Assembly: GCA_964425575.1 (NCBI GenBank)
Contig: CAYRMN010000002.1
Coordinates: forward strand, 1-64,000
Source of the DNA: CAYRMN01 sp964425575
GTDB taxonomy: Bacteria > Patescibacteriota > Patescibacteriia > 2-12-FULL-60-25
Length of the DNA stretch: 64,000 nt
Direction: 5' to 3'
The notes beneath the pieces were generated by a model, which was not told the origin of the DNA, made no database searches, and saw only the letters and a program-made list of their open reading frames with translations. Positions 26,786 to 35,086 of this stretch are shown here, piece after piece. The number at the start of each line of letters is the position of its first letter. The first letter of the stretch is position 1. The position numbers and the translations under genes were made by a program.

Positions 26786-27385
26786 CTATCTGCGCTTCCG
26801 CGTGAACCATTTCCATGCAGTGAGTCCAATCAAAAAGAGAGCAATGACAACAATAAGACCCACCCTCCCCAAGACAGAGCTCGCGTCGCTCCAATAATCA
26901 CCAAAGAATGTTCCAAGCACATAGTTCAAGGATACTTCAGCGCTCTCGCCTACAATATCCGCCAACAGAAATGATCGAAAAGGCATCTTCGATATACCAG
27001 CAACAATGTTCACGAACGGAGACAGCGTTGTTACAAAACGACTACATCCAACTGTCAAAAATGCATGGTGCGCTATCCGCGATTCCAGTCGAGTCATTTT
27101 GTCTGAGCGAAAAAATGCTTCAAATCCAATTTTTTTTAATACGTGTTCTCCATATTGACGTGAAACATAGTATCCAATAACGTCTCCACACACGAGCCCA
27201 AGGATACTCGACAACGCAACGAACATCGGATCCATATACCCCTGTGCTGCAAAAAAGAACGACATGAGGATGGATGTTCCTGATGGAATTGGAAGAGCCA
27301 ATGCCCCCAGCAAACAAATGATAAAAATAGCTATATACCGATACAGCAAAATAAATGTAAGGAGCGCCTGTGACCATGACTCCAT
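26786..27385 (-). CDS. DedA family membrane protein
   Basis: A 199-residue DedA/SNARE-associated membrane protein, a family involved in lipid scrambling and envelope homeostasis. Features are the LPIPSGTSILMSFFFAAQGYM loop, GDVIGYYVSRQYGE, the basic-flanked CSRFVTTLSPFVNIVAGISKM motif and a C-terminal helix with RKRR. It starts three bases after the upstream gene's stop, so the two are in one operon. Confidence 0.9.
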   Translation of the reverse strand: MESWSQALLTFILLYRYIAIFIICLLGALALPIPSGTSILMSFFFAAQGYMDPMFVALSSILGLVCGDVIGYYVSRQYGEHVLKKIGFEAFFRSDKMTRLESRIAHHAFLTVGCSRFVTTLSPFVNIVAGISKMPFRSFLLADIVGESAEVSLNYVLGTFFGDYWSDASSVLGRVGLIVVIALFLIGLTAWKWFTRKRR

Positions 27386-27388
27386 ATA

Positions 27389-27742
27389 CTATTCTCTGTA
27401 GGACCAAATAGCGTTCTTCACCTGAATAAGCGCACTCTCAGCATTCGGAGATAACTCCTTTGCGTAGGCATGAATAGATAGACGAGGATATCGCGTATCC
27501 GTAATATGGAGCTCTGTTTGAAGATAATTCGGTTGAAGATGAAATACACGATTAAGATACTCAAATGTCATCCAAGGCTGAATGGATTCAACAGTCATCC
27601 GTACGGGTGGCCTGCGTCGAAACGTTCCAAATGATCTATGCTGAAGACTTTTCCAGTCTCGTACGATAAAGAAACCCAAAACAACCATTATGATACACGC
27701 GATAGTGGTGACGCCTCGTAGAAAAACGGGGAATCGTATCAT
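27389..27742 (-). CDS. Single-helix membrane protein upstream of DedA
   Basis: A 117-residue protein with one N-terminal membrane helix (about 9-27) and a soluble domain containing IQPWMTFEYLNRVFHLQPNYLQTEL and YPRLSIHAYAKE. The PWMTF...YL pattern recurs in small proteins that I have seen encoded beside DedA genes in this phylum, but no function is known. It sits three bases before dedA. Confidence 0.6.
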   Translation of the reverse strand: MIRFPVFLRGVTTIACIIMVVLGFFIVRDWKSLQHRSFGTFRRRPPVRMTVESIQPWMTFEYLNRVFHLQPNYLQTELHITDTRYPRLSIHAYAKELSPNAESALIQVKNAIWSYRE

Positions 27743-27759
27743 TTCTTCAGAACAATGGT

Positions 27760-28071
27760 TTATTGAATCTGTCGTGGTTGAACAATATACGGAGAGGGCA
27801 TTTCTATGCGCTGAAAACCACGATGCATAAATGGCATACCCGACCCCATTCTCCTCTCATACGCTCCCCATCCCGCTCCACGTACTCTCATTGATCGGTG
27901 CACTCCAACGCTGACACCAGCCATGAATACGATCACAAGCACCAACAGGCTTAAAAGATATTTTCCCGTTCTCTGCATACACCATGACCCCCTGCAACAG
28001 TTAGGATGTATCGCCTCACGTTCTACAGACACAGGATTTGGTTGAGAATCCATATAGATCGTATTTATCAA
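27760..28071 (-). CDS. Small single-helix membrane protein
   Basis: About 100 residues with a Cys-containing N-terminal part (PNCCRGSWC), one membrane helix YLLSLLVLVIVFMAGVSVGV and a Gly/Arg/Met-rich C-terminus. No family is recognised. The start may be 28071 or 28053. Same strand as the DedA cluster, 17 bases upstream, so likely the first gene of that operon. Confidence 0.5.
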   Translation of the reverse strand: MINTIYMDSQPNPVSVEREAIHPNCCRGSWCMQRTGKYLLSLLVLVIVFMAGVSVGVHRSMRVRGAGWGAYERRMGSGMPFMHRGFQRIEMPSPYIVQPRQIQ

Positions 28072-28211
28072 GTAAAATAGCTACGTTGAATAAACCCACA
28101 GCGACAAATCTAACATAGCACGCTGCACCTTCTGGGGAAACAACGACGTGCTAAGATAGACAGCAAGCGCCCCCTCTTACATTGACGACCTACTGTTGAA
28201 AAATCAAATCT

Positions 28212-28757
28212 ATGAAGCTTATTGCTATGACGCCAGCCGAATATCGCGACGGTGGCAAAAATCTACATATCAGCTACGGTTTCGCGCCGAGCCCGTTCGG
28301 AGATGTCCTCGTCGCCTCTACAACAAAAGGGATTGCGCAAATCGCATTCGCTGATAACAAACAGAAGGCGCTACAGTCTCTCAAAGCCTGTTTTCCATCT
28401 GCAGCGTTTAAGCAAGCAGTACCGCCTCTTCATCGACAGGCGTATGCCCTCTTTACCCATACGGCACAAAAAACAGAGGTTCCGTTGCATGTAAAGGGAA
28501 CGGATTTCCAATTGAAGGTCTGGAATGCGCTACTCCATGTTCCGATGGGAAGCCTTGTTCATTACGGTGATATCGCAAAACGCATCCACAAACCAACTGC
28601 CTGTCGAGCCGTTGGAACCGCCATCGGTAAAAATCCTGTTGCCTTTCTCATCCCTTGTCATCGAGTTATCCAAGCAACGGGTGCATATGGAAACTATAAT
28701 GGAGGGAAAAAACGCAAAATCCAGATGATCAACTGGGAAACAATACAAAAAATATGA
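28212..28757 (+). CDS. Methylated-DNA-cysteine S-methyltransferase (Ada C-terminal type)
   Basis: Suicide repair protein that moves O6-alkyl groups from guanine to its own Cys. The N-terminal domain (MTPAEYRDGGKNLHISYGF) resembles that of Ada rather than Ogt. The C-terminal domain has VPMGSLVHYGDIA, the helix-turn-helix Arg region CRAVGTAIGKNP and the active-site PCHRV near residue 149, followed by GAYGNYNGG. Its stop overlaps the ATG of the NADAR gene, which indicates coupling. Confidence 0.93.
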   Translation: MKLIAMTPAEYRDGGKNLHISYGFAPSPFGDVLVASTTKGIAQIAFADNKQKALQSLKACFPSAAFKQAVPPLHRQAYALFTHTAQKTEVPLHVKGTDFQLKVWNALLHVPMGSLVHYGDIAKRIHKPTACRAVGTAIGKNPVAFLIPCHRVIQATGAYGNYNGGKKRKIQMINWETIQKI

Positions 28758-29194
28758 CCACTTCCATCAATTTTGTCGAAACACGTTTTCAATACCTCTC
28801 TCCTTTCTCAGCGCACCAAATTGAAATTTGGGGCGAGGTTTTTCCGACAGTCGAACATGCGTATCAAGCCTCTAGGATACAGCCAGGACCCGAACGAGAG
28901 TCGATCAAACATGCGCCAAGCCCAATGGATGCGTGGCGTGAAGGGCAGAAACACAAGAATACCCCAAACCTTCAGGTTCCAAACTTTAATAAAGATGCGA
29001 TCATGGAAGAAGTAATTCGGGCCAAGCTGCAACAACATCCAGATATTCAAGATATTCTTCGAGAGTCAAACGTACGTGAGTTGCTGAAGGTTCATGACAC
29101 TGACTACTACTGGGGAACGGGCAAGGACGGTTCAGGGGAAAATAGAATGGGAAAACTGTGGATGAAATTGCGAGATGAACTACACAGAAACTAA
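28754..29194 (+). CDS. NADAR/YbiA-family N-glycosidase
   Basis: A 146-residue NADAR domain protein: YLSPFSAHQIEIWGEVFPTVEHAYQA at the N-terminus and DYYWGTGKDGSGENRMGKLWM at the C-terminus. Members cleave N-glycosidic bonds (YbiA on riboflavin intermediates; others remove ADP-ribose from guanine, countering DarT1-type toxins). Here the ATG overlaps the stop of the O6-alkylguanine repair gene (ATGA), which favours a nucleic-acid repair role, though this is inference. Confidence 0.88.
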   Translation: MTTSINFVETRFQYLSPFSAHQIEIWGEVFPTVEHAYQASRIQPGPERESIKHAPSPMDAWREGQKHKNTPNLQVPNFNKDAIMEEVIRAKLQQHPDIQDILRESNVRELLKVHDTDYYWGTGKDGSGENRMGKLWMKLRDELHRN

Positions 29195-29235
29195 AAATCT
29201 GCCGGCATGGCAGGCAGATTTTCTTGAAAAGATCT

Positions 29236-29292
29236 CTATTTCTTCTTTTTTGGCTTCTTCTTTTCTTTATTGCTGCCTTCTCCTTTTGGCAT
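29236..29292 (-). CDS. Possible 18-residue Lys-rich micro-protein
   Basis: ATG at 29292 opens MPKGEGSNKEKKKPKKKK and a stop. A very short basic peptide like this recurs in my recollection of genomes of this phylum. No ribosome site is obvious. It lies alone between converging genes, which makes chance less likely but not excluded. Confidence 0.35.
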   Translation of the reverse strand: MPKGEGSNKEKKKPKKKK

Positions 29293-29355
29293 ATGAGTGC
29301 ACTGAGTGAATAATGATGAGTGTGACTGTATGATATCACATCTGCGGCAAAAATC

Positions 29356-30369
29356 TCAGCTGGATGTGATTACCTTCATGCATGTGCGTACTGCATCGTT
29401 GAGATATCGCTCCTGAATCAGATCTGGGGTATCCAGTTCGCTATGATAGACTTCCATGAGTTTCTCGTTATCTCCGTAGAGCACACACATTTTCTTCTTC
29501 CATTCCTCAACGTGTACAATCGGAAATCCGAGTCGGAGCATATCAATCGATTGGTCAATGTGGGTTCTGCCATTTCCTACACAATCAATCATCAAGAGAT
29601 GTTTGGCGCGTTTCAAAATACGAAGATGGGTACGTTCAAATACACGATAGCCATGACCCCAATAGATGGGTTTATCATAGGAAAGCTCTTCATTCCCCGC
29701 AATGACAAACAAGCAATTTTGACGCAGCTGTGGATAGTCGATCGCCAACTTCAACAGGACCGCAGTTCCGGACGCATTATCAATTGCGCCTGGCCCGAAA
29801 GAGTCGTAATGGCAAAAAAGAATATACTCTGGTGAGGCTAAATTTCCTACCAAAATATTCATAGATGTATGCCGCACCGCCTTCACTTGGACGCTCCCTC
29901 TCACCTGTTTCGCGTCCAAAATTACCGCAACATCTTGTTTAGAGATAGCAACAGATGGAGCGAAATAGTGATTGCTCCTTGAGATGCTCTTGCTTTGGGG
30001 ATTAAAGTTGATATTCGCATCAAACAACATGCGTTGCGAACTGATCAAAGAACTCGTGAGCGCATGCTTGCAATGAATAGCTCCACTTACAAAACAAGTG
30101 GCAATCGCTGGAATATTCTTTCCATCCGCGATCAGCTGCGCGTTTTGAATAACCGGCGTTGTGGCTGGAAAGCGCTGAATATGAACGGGTGTGTGGGTAT
30201 GGCGCAGAATATCCAAAATAAGACGAGCGGCTTTTTGCTCATTCTCTCGTTGCCGTTCCGAAATGGACGTCAACTGTTGAATAAATTCAGACATGTGAAG
30301 CATGGATGACATATGTTTTTGAGGAAAAAGAGGGGCATGAACGGCTGCCCCTTTAGCCGTTGATCTCAT
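29356..30369 (-). CDS. M28-family aminopeptidase-like protein
   Basis: A 337-residue protein. The C-terminal two thirds match zinc aminopeptidases of family M28: FCHYDSFGPGAIDNASGTAVLLKLA holds the first metal His, Asp and bridging Asp; AGNEELSY holds the catalytic and metal Glu. HSELDTPD near the end resembles the last His region. There is no signal peptide, so it may be cytoplasmic. The start at 30369 overlaps the upstream gene's TGA as ATGA, which supports coupling. Confidence 0.85.
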   Translation of the reverse strand: MRSTAKGAAVHAPLFPQKHMSSMLHMSEFIQQLTSISERQRENEQKAARLILDILRHTHTPVHIQRFPATTPVIQNAQLIADGKNIPAIATCFVSGAIHCKHALTSSLISSQRMLFDANINFNPQSKSISRSNHYFAPSVAISKQDVAVILDAKQVRGSVQVKAVRHTSMNILVGNLASPEYILFCHYDSFGPGAIDNASGTAVLLKLAIDYPQLRQNCLFVIAGNEELSYDKPIYWGHGYRVFERTHLRILKRAKHLLMIDCVGNGRTHIDQSIDMLRLGFPIVHVEEWKKKMCVLYGDNEKLMEVYHSELDTPDLIQERYLNDAVRTCMKVITSS

Positions 30370-31160
30370 GCGGTGAGACCAAGTAGACGAAAGAGCAGTT
30401 CCGGTGTAGTGGCGGTATCGTGCCAGGAACGATCACGGGGGTAGTACCCTAACGGAGGAGACCACGGCAGAGGCACAATAAGCGGAGACAGATCGAACTC
30501 CTTCACGATCTGTTGCCAGGCAGGCTCGACGACCATCTGCACGAATGAATCGAGCTTGTCGCCGCTCTCACCACCGTGAAAATCCTCACAGAGGACGCCA
30601 TGAGCGATGGTCCATGACAGCACAAAGGCGTAGAAATCCTTGGCGCTCTTGAAGCCAGCTTCCTGGAAACAAGCGGATACATCATGACGCTCCACCTGTA
30701 CAGGCAACAGCTCATCCTGCAGGGCGTGATGAACGTCGAGCAGAGACCGTCCGTCGTCGACCTGGATGCCGGCCAGAGGAAGGTTCTCCTTCATGCCAAC
30801 ATCGCGAACCAAGTTGTAGCCCCGCGTATGCAGGTTCCCCTGCCTGCCCTGGCGCTGGACAACCAGCCGCTGAAGCAGCGATCGCTTGTAGCGTGATTTG
30901 CCGCTGAAATGATCGTGGGTATACTCAAGCCAGATGGGTGCAAGTCCCACAGTCTGGGCCATGAGAAAGAACAGGATGTCCTCGTACCGCGCCGTGGCTA
31001 CTTGACGAAGCAGCAGGATCGCTGGTCGGCCAGCCGGTGGCAGGAAGGTGGGACGAGGAAAGCCTTGTTTTTCCCACCACCCTTCAACCACCACGCGCTG
31101 GTACTGACGAAGAGACAGCTGCTCCTTCGCGCTTGCAAGAGTCGAATACTGATCGCGCAT
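30366..31160 (-). CDS. Hypothetical protein, GC-rich gene
   Basis: A 264-residue soluble protein with no recognised domain. Notable stretches are YEDILFFLMAQTVGLAPIWLEYTHDHF, SRYKRSLLQRLVVQRQGRQG and SLLDVHHALQDELLPV. ATG 31160 has AAAGGT about eight bases upstream; the frame is open to 31307. GC content and codon use are visibly higher than in the neighbours, suggesting recent arrival. It is coupled to the M28 peptidase gene by ATGA overlap. Confidence 0.65.
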   Translation of the reverse strand: MRDQYSTLASAKEQLSLRQYQRVVVEGWWEKQGFPRPTFLPPAGRPAILLLRQVATARYEDILFFLMAQTVGLAPIWLEYTHDHFSGKSRYKRSLLQRLVVQRQGRQGNLHTRGYNLVRDVGMKENLPLAGIQVDDGRSLLDVHHALQDELLPVQVERHDVSACFQEAGFKSAKDFYAFVLSWTIAHGVLCEDFHGGESGDKLDSFVQMVVEPAWQQIVKEFDLSPLIVPLPWSPPLGYYPRDRSWHDTATTPELLFRLLGLTA

Positions 31161-31267
31161 AACACAGACCTTTCTGCACATGAAACTCACCGGAATGTAC
31201 CTGACGCATACGAAGTTATGCGTCAGATCGCTGCTTTCAAAACATTGAAAACAAAGATCTGACAAAA

Positions 31268-31299
31268 ACAAAAGCCACCGCAGGAGCGGTGGCTTTTGA
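31268..31299 (-). terminator. Intrinsic terminator of the small unit at 31.3 kb
   Basis: AAAAGCCACCGC pairs with GCGGTGGCTTTT around AGGA. On the minus strand it follows the short reading frame ending at 31314 and is followed by a T-rich stretch (TTTTTGTC). Confidence 0.8.
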
Positions 31300-31313
31300 A
31301 AAAACAAAAAAGT

Positions 31314-31415
31314 TTAGTCGTGCAATGCCACCGCTCCGTGCAGCCAATACCAATATTTTCCGACCGAGGTCGACATAGAACTGGTTGCCCGTCGTGATGC
31401 GCAATGCAATTTCAT
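31314..31415 (-). CDS. Small leaderless reading frame or RNA (33 aa)
   Basis: A complete small unit: promoter at 31422-31450, ATG exactly at the predicted transcription start (31415), stop at 31314, terminator at 31268-31299. The peptide ends in VGKYWYWLHGAVALHD. Skipping one base in the A run upstream of KYWYW would join it to another open frame reading YEIALRITTGNQFYVDLGRK, so a frameshift or a noncoding RNA are alternatives. Confidence 0.45.
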   Translation of the reverse strand: MKLHCASRRATSSMSTSVGKYWYWLHGAVALHD

Positions 31416-31421
31416 ATTTCA

Positions 31422-31450
31422 AGCATAGGCGACACCAAAAAATGTGTCAA
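31422..31450 (-). promoter_or_regulatory. Consensus-like sigma-70 promoter
   Basis: On the minus strand TTGACA (31445-31450), 17-base spacer, TATGCT (31422-31427). It drives the small unit ending at 31268; the expected start of transcription coincides with the ATG at 31415. Confidence 0.75.
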
Positions 31451-31490
31451 TATTAGAATTTGGTAAACTGGTCGTGTTATAGTGAATGCT

Positions 31491-32729
31491 ATGAGATCCC
31501 TTTCTTCTCCACTCGTTATAGCGCTTCTTATCATTGCTGGGGCAGGCTGCAATCAAGCCACTCCCCTGCCTGAAATTCCCAATCCACTGAACAATACAAC
31601 GACCAGCGCTACCGCTGAGGTAGCTCCAAGGAAGTTAGCGCCTGCCGTCATGACTCTTCAAAATGGCAAACAGCTCTCTCTATCGCTGGAAAATGACTAT
31701 CGCATCTCTGTTGCTGCTCAAGGGTATCGCCGCCTACGCTTCATGGCAAAAAGCCCAGATGATCGGCTTTTTGTTGGTGAAATGTTCGATCCAGGGGATA
31801 CGAACAAAGGTCACGTGTATATATTCGATCATTTCGATCCAGCCACCAAAACATTTACGAGTGTCCATACCTATCTGTCTGGATTACGCAATCCAAACAG
31901 TATCGTCTTTTATACAGATACGTCAGGAAAAACATGGCTATATGTGGCTTTGACGGACAAACTGATCCGATATGCCTACACCGTCGGAGATAATGCACCA
32001 ACAGAGGCGCCTCAGCTTGTCGCCACATTTCCAGCCTATGGACGCAGTTGGAGCCAGGGCGGATGGCATATCACGCGCACGCTAGCTGTATACCAACATA
32101 AAATCTACGTGTCCGTTGGCAGCTCCTGCAATTCCTGTGAAGAAAAGGACTCCGAACCTAGCCGAGCAAGTATTGTAGAGATGGATCCAGATGGGAGCCA
32201 TCAAATTATCTATGCAAATGGCATGCGGAATGCAGTTGGAATTAGGTTTGTAGATGATGAGCTGTACGCTACGGTAAATGGCCCAGATCACCTTGGTGAT
32301 GATCACCCAGAGGACACCTTTTTCCGTATCTCAAAAGGCACAAACTACGGCTGGCCTTATTGCTATCAACTGAACGGAAAAATACTTCCAGATTCCACTC
32401 AAAAATGGACCAAATCGTTTGATTGCAAGACGGTCCCGCTCGCGCACTACGGCATTCCTCCGCATAGTGCACCGCTTGGATTTGATGCCATCGAGGATCG
32501 TTTTCTCGTTGCTCTCCATGGAGCGGGTAAGAAGGCCCTCGGTGCAGGCTATAAAATCATCTCTATAACCAAACAAGGCGAGGCAACAGACTTTTTAACC
32601 GGCTTTCTTTCAAATGGCAATGTCTCGGGCCGACCAGTGGATATTCTAAAAAATGACAATCACTCATTCTTTGTGACGGATGATTTCAATGGGGTTATGT
32701 ACTACATGGAAAAAACTACGAATGAATAA
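31491..32729 (+). CDS. Sugar dehydrogenase-like beta-propeller lipoprotein
   Basis: A secreted lipoprotein (lipobox IAGAGC, Cys near residue 20) with a six-bladed propeller of the PQQ-dependent glucose/sorbosone dehydrogenase family. Visible are RFMAKSPDDRLFVGEM, LRNPNSIVFY, NGMRNAVGIRFV, GTNYGWPYC, HSAPLGFD, and GRPVDILKNDNHSFFVTDDFNG near the C-terminus. Whether it binds PQQ is uncertain, because many relatives do not. TATAGT (31478-31483) ends seven bases before the ATG, so it is probably leaderless. Confidence 0.87.
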   Translation: MRSLSSPLVIALLIIAGAGCNQATPLPEIPNPLNNTTTSATAEVAPRKLAPAVMTLQNGKQLSLSLENDYRISVAAQGYRRLRFMAKSPDDRLFVGEMFDPGDTNKGHVYIFDHFDPATKTFTSVHTYLSGLRNPNSIVFYTDTSGKTWLYVALTDKLIRYAYTVGDNAPTEAPQLVATFPAYGRSWSQGGWHITRTLAVYQHKIYVSVGSSCNSCEEKDSEPSRASIVEMDPDGSHQIIYANGMRNAVGIRFVDDELYATVNGPDHLGDDHPEDTFFRISKGTNYGWPYCYQLNGKILPDSTQKWTKSFDCKTVPLAHYGIPPHSAPLGFDAIEDRFLVALHGAGKKALGAGYKIISITKQGEATDFLTGFLSNGNVSGRPVDILKNDNHSFFVTDDFNGVMYYMEKTTNE

Positions 32730-32735
32730 TCCTGT

Positions 32736-32811
32736 GTCGTCCTGAGCTTGTCGAAGGATCTTCACCATGTGAGAAGATCCTTCAGCTTCGTCAGACTCCG
32801 CTCAGGACGAC
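32736..32811. repeat. Palindromic intergenic repeat (GTCGTCCTGAGC type)
   Basis: GTCGTCCTGAGC (32736-32747) and GCTCAGGACGAC (32800-32811) are perfect inverted ends. Inside, GAAGGATCTTC and GAAGATCCTTC extend the pairing, so nearly all of the 76 bases can fold. It follows the dehydrogenase-like gene and may act as a terminator or be a MITE-like element. Confidence 0.75.
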
Positions 32812-32858
32812 GCTACTAACTAGACATTTTCTCGAATGTATGCTATACTTTACATATT

Positions 32859-33407
32859 ATGATGAGAACTGATCAATTACCCCCACAACCACAACGGGCT
32901 CAACATGGGACTGAACTATTGTCCCAAGGATTAGCTGTGCCTGCTGACAAAGAACGAATTGACAATCCAACACCAATGATAGACACAAAAACAAACCAAC
33001 GCACTGAAGAAAAAGCTGCCAATGAACTCCGAAAACAAGCAGAATCTACTCGACGTCAAAATACAGAAGCGTGGAGACAACAGTACTACGCCATCAAAAG
33101 AGAGGACGCTGGTGCCTTAGAAAGAGTGCGACGGGGACTATCTGCGAGAGGTGTGCATCATAAAATACCGAAAAGGCATGAGGTGGCTTTTAGTGAAGAA
33201 GCCCTAGAGGAGATTCGCCGAGGCGCGGAAGAAATTGAAGCAGCGAAAAGAAGTATGGATGAAATGGCCGAAGCTAACTTAGGCAAGGGTTCTCAATCAC
33301 TATTTGAATTAGATTCAGTAAACGAAGCCGTTAAAGCAACACGAAGAGCGCAAAATCCGACCAAACCCCCCATCAGTACACGACTTCGCAAGATGCTGGG
33401 TCTGTAA
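32859..33407 (+). CDS. Hypothetical charged coiled-coil protein
   Basis: A 182-residue protein. The first 50 residues are Pro/Gln-rich and probably disordered. The centre is highly charged (EEKAANELRKQAESTRRQNTEAW) and likely coiled coil. No family or membrane segment is seen. TGCTATACT (32841-32849) lies nine bases before the ATG. It is a single-gene unit ended by the hairpin at 33431. Confidence 0.6.
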   Translation: MMRTDQLPPQPQRAQHGTELLSQGLAVPADKERIDNPTPMIDTKTNQRTEEKAANELRKQAESTRRQNTEAWRQQYYAIKREDAGALERVRRGLSARGVHHKIPKRHEVAFSEEALEEIRRGAEEIEAAKRSMDEMAEANLGKGSQSLFELDSVNEAVKATRRAQNPTKPPISTRLRKMLGL

Positions 33408-33430
33408 ATTATACTCGCTTGTATTTGATT

Positions 33431-33454
33431 ACAAAGCCCCAAAAGGGGCTTTTG
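33431..33454 (+). terminator. Intrinsic terminator
   Basis: AAAGCCCC and GGGGCTTT pair around AAAA, followed by TTGT, 25 bases after the stop of the coiled-coil protein gene. Confidence 0.85.
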
Positions 33455-33502
33455 TATATGGTTCTTTACACATTTATATACGAATAAGGTAGAATCATAC
33501 CC

Positions 33503-35026
33503 ATGTTCAAATCCATTGACCGCTTTCTGAATGGCATCACCATGTATCGGCTTGTCATGTACGGACTGGGCTTGATAGCATCATTAGCCATTCTATTGGG
33601 TTTTTTAAACATCCTTCCTTTTAGCGGTCCATGGCTGCTTATATCACTTGGTGTTTTGATGCTCACTTGTATCGTCGTGAATCGTCTGCTTTCTGGCGTC
33701 TTTCACGCTCCTTCCAACACAGAATCAACACCCATTACAGCTCTTATCCTCTTCTTTATCTTATCGCCCATCTCCAGCATTCACGATCTTTGGCTTCTCG
33801 TGGTCGCTAGCGTGCTCGCCATCCTCTTAAAATATCTCGTCACGTTTCATCGCAAACACCTTTTTAACCCAGCCGCTGGCGCAGCTGTCATCCTTGGCCT
33901 GTTTGGATATGGCTCCGCAATCTGGTGGGTCGCAACACCTGTCTTATTCATTCCAGTTGTTCTACTTGGGGGCTGTATTGTGCGTAAGCTTAGACGCTCT
34001 GTTCTCTTTTTCACCTTTCTCGTCACCAGCCTTGCTTCCATCCTCATGTTTGGAAGTTGGGGAACAGCTCCTGTGTGGAGCTCTATCCCTCAAATCTTTC
34101 TTTCCTGGCCTCTGATGTTCTTTGGAACGATCATGCTAACCGAACCGCTCACAACGCCACCTACCAAGCGATTACAGGCTGTCTATGGCGGATTGGTTGG
34201 CGTATTATCAGGTTTGCAGTTTCATCTTGGTCCTATCTATTCCACCCCAGAATTCGCCCTCATCATTGGTAACATCTTCTCTTTTTGCGTGAGTCTGAAA
34301 CAGAAACTCGATCTTCGACTCGTTGAGCACCGCGCGCTTTCAACCGATATCCACGAATTTACCTTTGCTTCAAAAAATCCATTCACCTTTCAAGCTGGGC
34401 AGTATTTAGAGTGGACCCTCCCCCATCCTCACGCAGATGATCGAGGTATGCGCCGCTATTTTACGATCGCATCCTCACCCACCGAAGAGCATGTCCGCTT
34501 AGCTATTCGAGTTGATACAAAACGCTCCAGTAGCTTTAAAACAGCCCTGCTCGCCATGAAACCTGGAGATCATCTGGTAGCAGGCTCGCTGGCTGGAGAT
34601 TTCGTTCTCCCAAAAGATACACATCAAAAACTGGTCTTTATTGCCGGCGGCATCGGTGTTACCCCCTTCCGCAGTATGATTCAGGAACTAATCGACAAAA
34701 AAGAATCGCGCGATATCGCCCTCTTTTACCTCGCCGCGAACCCAGATTGTTTCGCCTACAAAGCATTACTTGATACAGCCCATGATCAATTTGGACTCAA
34801 GTCCATCTACGTTATCTCCCCACCAAAAAACGACACTCCCTCAAACTGGACCGGCAGAATCGGCTATATCACCCCTCAAATGTTGACCGAAGAAGTCCCA
34901 GACTTCCATGAACGAACCTTCTACCTCTCCGGTCCACCAGGGATGGTTGAGGCGTACACAACGCTCCTAAAATCTTCAGGGATAAAGTCCAGTAATATCA
35001 AGACCGATTATTTTCCTGGGTTTTAA
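33503..35026 (+). CDS. RnfD/NqrB-like membrane domain fused to FNR-type reductase
   Basis: A 507-residue fusion. Residues 1-260 have about eight helices and the HLFNPAAGA motif of NqrB/RnfD, subunits that carry FMN in sodium- or proton-pumping redox complexes. Residues 270-507 are a ferredoxin-NADP reductase-like module: FAD-binding RRYFTIASSP, NAD(P)-binding FIAGGIGVTPFRSM, and LSGPPGMVEAY. It probably takes electrons from NAD(P)H into the membrane in one chain. TAGAAT (33490-33495) ends seven bases before the ATG (leaderless). No other rnf or nqr genes are nearby. Confidence 0.88.
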   Translation: MFKSIDRFLNGITMYRLVMYGLGLIASLAILLGFLNILPFSGPWLLISLGVLMLTCIVVNRLLSGVFHAPSNTESTPITALILFFILSPISSIHDLWLLVVASVLAILLKYLVTFHRKHLFNPAAGAAVILGLFGYGSAIWWVATPVLFIPVVLLGGCIVRKLRRSVLFFTFLVTSLASILMFGSWGTAPVWSSIPQIFLSWPLMFFGTIMLTEPLTTPPTKRLQAVYGGLVGVLSGLQFHLGPIYSTPEFALIIGNIFSFCVSLKQKLDLRLVEHRALSTDIHEFTFASKNPFTFQAGQYLEWTLPHPHADDRGMRRYFTIASSPTEEHVRLAIRVDTKRSSSFKTALLAMKPGDHLVAGSLAGDFVLPKDTHQKLVFIAGGIGVTPFRSMIQELIDKKESRDIALFYLAANPDCFAYKALLDTAHDQFGLKSIYVISPPKNDTPSNWTGRIGYITPQMLTEEVPDFHERTFYLSGPPGMVEAYTTLLKSSGIKSSNIKTDYFPGF

Positions 35027-35035
35027 TTCTTCTAA

Positions 35036-35070
35036 TCAAAAATCCGTCTCTGTAGAAGACGGATTTTTGA
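35036..35070 (+). terminator. Intrinsic terminator, bidirectional
   Basis: TCAAAAATCCGTCT and AGACGGATTTTTGA pair around a seven-base loop, nine bases after the reductase stop. It lies between convergent genes and can serve both. Confidence 0.88.
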
Positions 35071-35086
35071 TTGCTCTCAGAATAAC

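Noticed and set aside
29001..29339. Minus-strand 112-codon frame over the NADAR gene end
   Set aside because: It overlaps a clear plus-strand gene; only the 18-codon Lys-rich frame in another phase is worth keeping.
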